Origin: CAYUBI01 sp964443005
GTDB taxonomy: Bacteria; Margulisbacteria; Riflemargulisbacteria; GWF2-35-9; CAYUBI01
Assembly (NCBI GenBank): GCA_964443005.1
Contig: CAYUBI010000012.1
Coordinates: 1 to 30,674, forward strand
DNA: 30,674 bases
Reading direction: 5' to 3'
Part shown: positions 25,049 through 30,674 of the stretch, piece after piece
Layout: the number at the start of each line of letters is the position of its first letter
Numbering within the stretch: the first letter of the stretch is position 1
Position numbers and translations under genes: made by a program
Notes under the pieces: generated by a model
The model's database searches: none
The model's input: the letters and a program-made list of their open reading frames with translations, nothing else
Told to the model about the DNA's origin: nothing

Positions 25049-25157
25049 TAGACAATAAATCGGGTATGGATTGTGTATGGATTGCTATTTAAGGAACTCA
25101 ATATATTCAATAAATAGTCATGCATAGACTGTCTATATAGAGAAAAGAGGCTTAATC

Positions 25158-25889
25158 ATGTTCGCTAGATTAATGGGGGCATTATTCTTAATAGGGCTTA
25201 CATTCACGTGGGCAATTAATGTGTCACCCTCTCGCCTGAATTTATGGGCAAATGGCGGAACTGTCCTATATCCAACTATTACAATTGAAAACCCGTCAAC
25301 GGAAACAACTAATATTCAAATTCATATCAACAATCGCGAGATTTCAGCTCATGGCGAAATGTATGTAGCACCTTACCATGAATCGTGGTTAATCTTATCC
25401 AAATTCAATTATGAATTAGCTCCGCATCAACTACTCACACTTCCTGTAACAATTAATGTTCCTATGCAAGCCGGTGAATACCGTGCAGAAATCAATATCA
25501 CACCCCTGACTATGACCAGTATGTTTCGATTGGTAAAGTCAATTCCAATTTTTTTAATGATTAAGGAAAACGCCTTAGTTCATTTAGATATTGTTACTTA
25601 TAATGTTAGTGTGACAACCGAAAATATTTGCGGCAGCGTTGAACTCAAAAATTCAGGCAACATTCATACCCGCCCAACGACTGCAGTCGTTTTAATGGAC
25701 AATCAACAACATGAATTAACGTTCCCATTAGTATCGGACCTACCAATATACCCTGCTAGCACGCGAAAACTGGCAGTATGCACAAAAAACACAGCACCTC
25801 ATGGCGATTATTCTGCTATTTTTAGAGTAACTTATGCAGGCATCCATGACACATGCATTGCCGAAGAACACTTTAAGCTAAGGATATAA
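25158..25889 (+). CDS. Exported Ig-fold protein resembling a PapD-type chaperone
   Basis: 243 residues. The signal peptide is LMGALFLIGLTFTWA, followed by INVSPSRLNLWANGGTVLYP. Residues about 20-115 have the pattern of fimbrial-chaperone N-domains: TITIENPSTETTNIQIHI, SWLILSKFNYELAPHQLLTL, PVTINVPMQAGEYRAEI. A second beta-rich domain (about 135-243) contains three cysteines. No usher gene is nearby, so this is not an ordinary chaperone-usher operon. SD AGAGG precedes ATG 25158. The next gene follows after 2 nt. Alternative: a DUF916-type surface-binding Ig protein. Confidence 0.65.
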   Translation: MFARLMGALFLIGLTFTWAINVSPSRLNLWANGGTVLYPTITIENPSTETTNIQIHINNREISAHGEMYVAPYHESWLILSKFNYELAPHQLLTLPVTINVPMQAGEYRAEINITPLTMTSMFRLVKSIPIFLMIKENALVHLDIVTYNVSVTTENICGSVELKNSGNIHTRPTTAVVLMDNQQHELTFPLVSDLPIYPASTRKLAVCTKNTAPHGDYSAIFRVTYAGIHDTCIAEEHFKLRI

Positions 25890-25891
25890 TC

Positions 25892-27322
25892 ATGTGGTGC
25901 TTCTGCCGCTTGGCATTGATAACAGCAATATTGATTCTCCTTTGCAGCACCCAAGCCTACGCAGAACCTGTGTCAGGTTTTTCTGCTTATTATGTGATTC
26001 ATGATGTATCTGCTAATGTCACATGGGATATAGAAAGCAGCACAACAACACGAAAATATCTACCTGTTCACGTATCAACAAATACAACATTAAATTTAGC
26101 GTTATATCAAAATGGCGTTGCTATTGGAAGCGTTTCTGATGTCACAACTGCTTCATGGCTAGTCACCTTAACACTCAATCAAAACATCATTAATGTCATT
26201 GCCTCAGATCCTTGGGGTGGCTTCACGTCCATTCAAGCAACCATCAACTCAATACCCCAAGTCGTAACATTCTCAAATCCACTGATTGGAGATACTCAAA
26301 TTATTATTCAACCAGGTGCTGCTTCAGAAGATTTAATAATTACCATGAATTTAGTCACTAACAATGCAACACCTGCACCCTCTAATACCAATTTAGCAAG
26401 TGATATTATTGACTTCGTTGTCCAAAATATAGCAGCTAGTGATGGTTTCGTTACACTCAATGCTCCAGCACAAATCACAATACCTTATTTTGGTACTACC
26501 TCGAAAGTAGCTGTATTTTTTCTGGATGAACGACAACATCCTCCAATTTGGACTTCCAATGGAATACAAATTATCAGTGTCAATTTAGTGGCTCATTCTA
26601 TTACCTTTACCGTATCTCATTTTACAAAATTTGGAGTTATGACAATTCAGGATACTTCTCCGCCTCTTGTTGAATGGGTCAAGGCCAATGGAACAGCGTT
26701 TGTCTCTGGAAACACCTTGCCTGAAAATCCGGTAATCCAGTTCACAATCAGTGACAAGCAATTTGGAGATGATGGATTAGGTGCATGGCAATTATCATTA
26801 CGAGAAGAACGCACAGCGCTGCTTCTCGGTCTTATTACAGGCAACTTACAAAACATAGCAGTCAGCCAAAGTGCAATGGTAACCTTTGATTTATCTGCAA
26901 TGAATTTAGCTGCTGGCAAATCATATGCAATAGACTACCAATTCATAGATCGCACAACATCACCCAATAGTGTCACAGGCTCAATTACACACGTTAAAGT
27001 AATGGGTGCCTTAGATGTTAATCGATTTGTTGTAGCGCCCAATCCAGTAAATATTGACAAAACACCTATTCATTTTACTTATGAACTAACTGCGGACTCT
27101 AATGTGTTGATTAAAGTGTTTTCAATTTCTGGTGAACTGCTGTATCAAACAACATATAGTGCAGGCACACCCGGTGCTACGTATGGTGCCAATGATGTAC
27201 CGTGGAATGGACGCGATATATATAACGAAAAATTAAGCAACAGTGTTTATTTTGTCTTTTTGATTGCAGAACAAAACGGCATACGAATTATTAAAAAATT
27301 TAAATTAGCTGTATTAAGGTAA
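25892..27322 (+). CDS. Exported protein with C-terminal FlgD-Ig / type-A-sorting-like domain
   Basis: 476 residues. A signal peptide (LALITAILILLCSTQAYA) is followed by several beta-rich regions. Residues about 190-250 end in VSHFTKFGVM, a pattern common near the end of ZU5-like or autoproteolytic surface domains. The C-terminal ~97 residues (380-476) read VAPNPVN...FTYELT...VLIKVFSISGELLY...VPWNGRDIYNEKLSNSVYFVFL and end KKFKLAVLR. This is the FlgD-Ig-like fold that serves as a sorting tail for type IX secretion cargo in several phyla. AAGGAT precedes ATG 25892. It lies directly before a PorV-family gene, which supports a secretion role. The cargo's own function is not recognised. Confidence 0.75.
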   Translation: MWCFCRLALITAILILLCSTQAYAEPVSGFSAYYVIHDVSANVTWDIESSTTTRKYLPVHVSTNTTLNLALYQNGVAIGSVSDVTTASWLVTLTLNQNIINVIASDPWGGFTSIQATINSIPQVVTFSNPLIGDTQIIIQPGAASEDLIITMNLVTNNATPAPSNTNLASDIIDFVVQNIAASDGFVTLNAPAQITIPYFGTTSKVAVFFLDERQHPPIWTSNGIQIISVNLVAHSITFTVSHFTKFGVMTIQDTSPPLVEWVKANGTAFVSGNTLPENPVIQFTISDKQFGDDGLGAWQLSLREERTALLLGLITGNLQNIAVSQSAMVTFDLSAMNLAAGKSYAIDYQFIDRTTSPNSVTGSITHVKVMGALDVNRFVVAPNPVNIDKTPIHFTYELTADSNVLIKVFSISGELLYQTTYSAGTPGATYGANDVPWNGRDIYNEKLSNSVYFVFLIAEQNGIRIIKKFKLAVLR

Positions 27323-27329
27323 TCATATT

Positions 27330-28763
27330 ATGAAACAATATTTAAAATATTTACTACTTATCGTGATTCTAACTACAACTCAATTAAGTTGGGCAGCAAC
27401 CCCTACTGCGTATTTAGATGATGGCTTTGGAATTAATTCACTAGCTCAGGAAGGTGCAGTCGTAGCCTCTGTTAAAAATCCAGAAGGAATTTTCTGGAAT
27501 CCTGCTAGTTTGGCAACTATTTCTGGGATTTACATTACCAGTATGTTTAACAAAAAATTCTCAGAAGTTGATGAATATTACCTTAGCATCGGAATCCCTA
27601 TTGGAGGCGGTGTTGGAGCACTTACTTATTTTGGTTCTGGAGTAACAGACATTTTGGGATCAACCTACGACAGCAGCATGGGCCAAGGCAATCTTACTGG
27701 ACAAAATTATGCATTTAAAGGACACTATTTAGCAGGGTCATGGGCTAACACTTGGGGGTCAGTTATTCATTATGGTATTACTGCCAAATATTTAGCTACA
27801 ACATTAGTAAAAAATCAAGCCAGCGGCTTTGGTATTGATATAGGCGCACATTACCTATTAAATCGCAATACTATTTTAGGGCTGTCTGTTCAAAACATTC
27901 TGACAACACCGTTCACGTGGGACACAGAAACAGGCTACGCAGAAACCTTACCGTTAATTCTTCAAACAGGACTACGCACGCAAATTTTAACAGATATTGA
28001 TTGCGAAGCAGATTACCAATGGAAGCCAAATCGAGAAGGCATTGTTTTATTAGGTGCTGAATGGACCCTAGGTGACTTAATCCTTCGCGGAGGATTATCC
28101 AACAAACACTACTCACTTGGCGTTCAATATACGTATCAAGGACTAAAATTAAATTATTCATATACATTTAATAAAGATGATTTACTAACGAATACCAGTC
28201 GTTTTGGATTGGCTTTTGATTGTGGAGACACAGTATCTGAGCCGAAACAATCGACGACGCATACTCCAACAAAAAAAATACTCAACACAACTTCTGCAAT
28301 ACACAAAACTATAGAAACAGCGACTGAAACGTCTATGCATGCAAATGCAGTGCTAATTCCTGCTAACGAATCACCTGAATCTAACAATTCATTTATTATG
28401 CAAATTCATCTAACTACAGATGGTACGAGTAAAACAACGCTTAAAGGAAATGGCTATCACATTGCACAATTTCAAGTTAACCGACAAAATGTACCTATTC
28501 GAGATAATGGAAAATTTTACATAAAAATTGTCCAAAATCAATTAGAATATCCGTTAATGATTACACTTGAAAATGGTCAAGTTCTTGCAGGAACCATTAC
28601 AATTGTTCCACCCAACAAACTAATCTTCCAAGGATTAACGCTAATCCAAGGTGCGATTTCTGTTAATACAGTTCCAGTCTATATAAAATCTGATGGTCGT
28701 TTTTTCCATAAATTAATAGGAAAAGACAAGCTTCCTGAAGATGTCTTAATCCAAATCCTATAA
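27330..28763 (+). CDS. PorV/UPF0164-family outer-membrane barrel with a C-terminal extension
   Basis: 477 residues. The signal peptide is LKYLLLIVILTTTQLSWA. The family motif GINSLAQEGAVVASVKNPEG, then FWNPASLA (about 30-61), corresponds to the conserved GxxxxAMGGAxxAxxxxxxAxxWNPAxLA of PorV/PorQ/UPF0164 proteins. Barrel-like strands continue to about residue 290. A Thr/Lys-rich linker (about 293-325) and a further beta-rich domain of about 130 residues (LTTDGTSKTTLKGNGYHIA, then GKFYIKIVQN and KSDGRFFHKLIG) follow; this tail is not part of the usual family. In Bacteroidetes, PorV shuttles type IX cargo at the outer membrane. It begins 7 nt after the stop of the sorting-domain gene. Confidence 0.75.
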   Translation: MKQYLKYLLLIVILTTTQLSWAATPTAYLDDGFGINSLAQEGAVVASVKNPEGIFWNPASLATISGIYITSMFNKKFSEVDEYYLSIGIPIGGGVGALTYFGSGVTDILGSTYDSSMGQGNLTGQNYAFKGHYLAGSWANTWGSVIHYGITAKYLATTLVKNQASGFGIDIGAHYLLNRNTILGLSVQNILTTPFTWDTETGYAETLPLILQTGLRTQILTDIDCEADYQWKPNREGIVLLGAEWTLGDLILRGGLSNKHYSLGVQYTYQGLKLNYSYTFNKDDLLTNTSRFGLAFDCGDTVSEPKQSTTHTPTKKILNTTSAIHKTIETATETSMHANAVLIPANESPESNNSFIMQIHLTTDGTSKTTLKGNGYHIAQFQVNRQNVPIRDNGKFYIKIVQNQLEYPLMITLENGQVLAGTITIVPPNKLIFQGLTLIQGAISVNTVPVYIKSDGRFFHKLIGKDKLPEDVLIQIL

Positions 28764-28839
28764 AGACACATAATTATCCATTTTGATATTTCATATTTGC
28801 AAAAATATACGGCTCTGCGAACAGGCATGCGGTTTGCTC

Positions 28840-28867
28840 TTGAGAATTCATTAAAAAAAGGTATAAT
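28840..28867 (+). promoter_or_regulatory. Predicted sigma70-type promoter of the SPOR-mreB unit
   Basis: TTGAGA (28840-28845), a 16-nt spacer, and a perfect TATAAT (28862-28867), followed at about 20 nt by GAGAGGAG and the ATG at 28896. Confidence 0.7.
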
Positions 28868-28895
28868 GGTAATAAATAGTCGAGAGGAGTGCCTT

Positions 28896-29855
28896 ATGCC
28901 AAAAGAAGACTTGAATAAACCAACCCCATTTAAAAATGCAAAAGAAGGGTATGATGAAAATTTTGATTTTGATGAACTCGATAAAGAAGTAGGCTTAGGC
29001 GATCTGTTAAACGAACGCGATAGTATGACAAAAAATATTATTAAAAATATTGTCTTTATTGGTGGCTTATTAGCTATTGGAGTTTTTGTTTTTTGGGCTA
29101 GTTTTAAATTAGGTGAAAAAATATTTTTTGTTGATAAATCAAATGTATTAACTAAAGAATTCCCAAAAGAAGAGTTTATTGAATCAGCACCTGCTGCAAT
29201 CGAAGAAACAATAGAACCTGCGAAATTAACGCCAACTCCCGTAGAATCAACTGACGCAAGTTCACCTGCGTCAGAAATGTCTGAAGTAAAACCAGACGTA
29301 AAACCAGTAGTAAAAGCAGTTTTAGGCACATCATCTACTGCTGCAATCTCAAAAAAATTACAACCATCTAAAGTCATAACATCTAAACCTACACTAGTAG
29401 TAGCTCCAAAAATAACGTCACCAGCTAAAGCCGCTCCATTAATTGTACCCATCAAACCTGTACCTCAATTAGTTCCAAAAACAACTCCCGTCAAAAAACA
29501 AGTAGCAACAAAGCCAACAATAGTTCATCCAAAAGCAACGCCTGCGCCTGCAATAGCTAAACCCATTGCAGCCAAGCCTGTATCGCCAGTTATCTCACCA
29601 ATAGTATCGACTCACACACCTGAAACAGGAATTAAAAACTACAAAGTTATTGCTGGATCTTTTAAAAATCCTGCAATGGCAGAAAAATTTTATACAGATC
29701 TTAAAGCAAAACATATTGACAGTACAGTCACCATGCTAACAACATCCAAAGGCTCCTTTCATCGTGTTATAGCTGGAGAATTCAACTCAATGGCAGCTGC
29801 ACGAGAACGCATGAAAGAACTAAAACAACTGGGCTATGATTCGTTTGTTTACTAA
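28896..29855 (+). CDS. Membrane-anchored SPOR-domain protein
   Basis: 319 residues from ATG 28896, chosen for its GAGAGGAG site and because the predicted promoter overlaps the longer open frame upstream. Layout: an acidic cytoplasmic N-terminus (1-47), one membrane helix (about 50-69, NIVFIGGLLAIGVFVFW), and a long Pro/Lys/Ala/Thr-rich periplasmic linker (about 90-240) with repeated PxxK and KPxx patterns. The C-terminal SPOR domain (about 245-319) runs NYKVIAGSFKNPAMAEKFY...FHRVIAGEFNSMAAARERM...GYDSFVY. SPOR domains bind denuded peptidoglycan at division sites, so it should act in septal or sidewall remodelling. It lies 78 nt before mreB and probably shares its transcript. Confidence 0.88.
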   Translation: MPKEDLNKPTPFKNAKEGYDENFDFDELDKEVGLGDLLNERDSMTKNIIKNIVFIGGLLAIGVFVFWASFKLGEKIFFVDKSNVLTKEFPKEEFIESAPAAIEETIEPAKLTPTPVESTDASSPASEMSEVKPDVKPVVKAVLGTSSTAAISKKLQPSKVITSKPTLVVAPKITSPAKAAPLIVPIKPVPQLVPKTTPVKKQVATKPTIVHPKATPAPAIAKPIAAKPVSPVISPIVSTHTPETGIKNYKVIAGSFKNPAMAEKFYTDLKAKHIDSTVTMLTTSKGSFHRVIAGEFNSMAAARERMKELKQLGYDSFVY

Positions 29856-29891
29856 ATCGTTTGGGTACCTAATACCTAAGGAATTAAAAAA

Positions 29892-29905
29892 TTATTACGT
29901 AATAA
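29892..29905. promoter_or_regulatory. 14-bp palindrome in the SPOR-mreB spacer
   Basis: TTATTACGTAATAA is perfectly self-complementary and lies 28 nt before the mreB start, after a tandem tacctaatacctaa. It has the look of a small operator half-site pair, but no regulator is known and such AT-rich palindromes also arise by chance. Confidence 0.3.
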
Positions 29906-29933
29906 CACTAGCGTCTACAGAATCGGAGATAAT

Positions 29934-30674
29934 TTGAGACTTTTTGAAAACGCATTAAAACACTTTAGAACAGATCTTGGTATTGATCTAGGAACAGCTA
30001 ACACAGTTGTTTTTGCCAAAGGAGAGGGAATCGTATTACGAGAACCATCTGTTGTAGCTGTTGAAAAAAATACGAGAAAAATACTCGCCATTGGTAGCGA
30101 AGCCAAGTTAATGCTTGGACGCACACCTGGAAACATCATTGCAATTCGTCCCATGCGTGACGGCGTCATTTCAGATTTTGAAATTACTGAGTTTATGATT
30201 CGTCGATTTATTCAAAAAGTAACTGGAAAATCTTTTTTTAAACCTCGTGTAGTTATTGGCGTACCATCTGGCATCACAAATGTTGAACGCAGAGCAGTTG
30301 AAGATGCAGCAATTCAGGCGGGTGCAAAATCTGTCATGTTAATTCAAGAACCAATGGCTGCAGCAATTGGCGCTAATTTGCCAGTCGAAGAACCCAGAGG
30401 AACCTTTATTGTAGATATTGGCGGAGGAACTACCGAAGTTGCAGTTATTTCTATGGGAGAAATTGTATTATGCCAGTCCATTCGCGTTGCAGGAGATGAA
30501 ATGGATGAACATATTGTTGCCCATTGCAGACAAAATTATAATTTACTCATTGGAGAACGAACTGCAGAACAACTAAAAATCAGCATAGGATCCGCTTATC
30601 CACAACCCAATGAACCTCGCGATTTCGAAGTAAAAGGACGGGACTTAATCACTGGACTACCCAAAACCTTTACC
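29934..30674 (+). CDS. mreB: Rod-shape-determining actin homologue MreB, 3' truncated by the window
   Basis: 247 residues are visible, from TTG 29934 (preceded by GGAG) to the end of the window; the frame remains open. The actin-fold phosphate-1 loop is GIDLGTANT (16-24), phosphate-2 is DIGGGTTEVAV (161-171), and REPSVVA (36-42), RPMRDGVI (72-79), VPSGITNVERRAV (110-122) and QEPMAAAIGA (138-147) are all highly conserved in MreB. Filaments of MreB guide lateral wall synthesis, so the cell is probably rod-shaped. About 95 residues of the usual ~340 are missing because the window ends. mreC/mreD would be expected just beyond the edge. Confidence 0.95.
   Translation, partial: MRLFENALKHFRTDLGIDLGTANTVVFAKGEGIVLREPSVVAVEKNTRKILAIGSEAKLMLGRTPGNIIAIRPMRDGVISDFEITEFMIRRFIQKVTGKSFFKPRVVIGVPSGITNVERRAVEDAAIQAGAKSVMLIQEPMAAAIGANLPVEEPRGTFIVDIGGGTTEVAVISMGEIVLCQSIRVAGDEMDEHIVAHCRQNYNLLIGERTAEQLKISIGSAYPQPNEPRDFEVKGRDLITGLPKTFT

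Noticed and set aside
28797..28895. Longer N-terminus of the SPOR protein
   Set aside because: The extra codons contain the predicted promoter, and the GAGAGGAG site points to ATG 28896.
28679..29455. 258-codon minus-strand open frame opposite the SPOR protein linker
   Set aside because: It mirrors the Pro/Lys/Thr-rich linker, spans the promoter and start of the real gene, and has no family features.
1..30674. CRISPR array, tRNA/rRNA genes, insertion sequence or integrase
   Set aside because: No spaced identical repeats, no tRNA-like cloverleaf, no rRNA-like sequence and no transposase or recombinase motifs were seen on either strand; the repeats at 1-1550 are coding and in frame.

Overview
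The window (about 30.7 kb, AT-rich, standard stop codons) comes from a bacterium that appears to be diderm. It carries TonB, an outer-membrane barrel candidate, a PorV-like protein, a SPOR-domain protein and MreB. A run of ten Ns inside a gene shows it is a scaffolded draft or metagenome assembly. Several features (MerR-DegV fusion, GlnD-like protein without a nucleotidyltransferase domain, RsbV/RsbW pair, FlgD-Ig/PorV secretion signature, giant TTAKIAD-repeat protein) do not fit Proteobacteria or typical Firmicutes. A poorly sampled diderm lineage of the Margulisbacteria/WOR-1 type is a guess from overall impression only, not something the sequence proves.

Layout. 1-1550 (+): 3' part of a long, repeat-built, phage-tail-fibre-like surface protein. 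1569-5524 (-): a Zn/Mn-type ABC importer (binding protein, ATPase, permease) followed at 22 nt by a GH5 glycosidase. 5672-6523 (+): a monoacylglycerol-lipase-like hydrolase. 6525-9177 (-): a Ca2+-type P-type ATPase split by the N gap. 9345-10703 (+): an orphan TrpB2-type tryptophan synthase beta chain, convergent with a small cupin (10732-11097, -). 11471-14771 (+): a translationally coupled three-gene operon of a KamA-type radical SAM aminomutase and two different ATP-grasp (D-Ala-D-Ala-ligase-like) enzymes. 14782-17946 (-): a large GlnD-like HD+ACT+ACT protein without the usual N-terminal nucleotidyltransferase.

18065-24278 (+): seven tightly packed genes: anti-anti-sigma factor, anti-sigma kinase, a small two-TM protein, a MerR-DegV fusion, a secreted TPR protein, an outer-membrane barrel candidate and TonB. 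This run may link a partner-switching stress circuit to envelope functions. 24434-28763 (+): a secreted-protein cluster consisting of a small exported protein, a PapD-like Ig-fold protein, an exported protein ending in a FlgD-Ig/type-A-sorting-like domain, and a PorV/UPF0164-family barrel with an unusual C-terminal extension. Together these suggest a type-IX-secretion-like or related surface-assembly module. 28896-30674 (+): a SPOR-domain protein followed by mreB, which runs off the window.

The most interesting items are the KamA plus double ATP-grasp operon (a candidate beta-amino-acid dipeptide or conjugate pathway), the PorV/FlgD-Ig/chaperone-like cluster, the NT-less GlnD homologue, and the MerR-DegV fusion inside the RsbV/RsbW-to-TonB run. 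No tRNA, rRNA, CRISPR array, transposase or integrase was seen.
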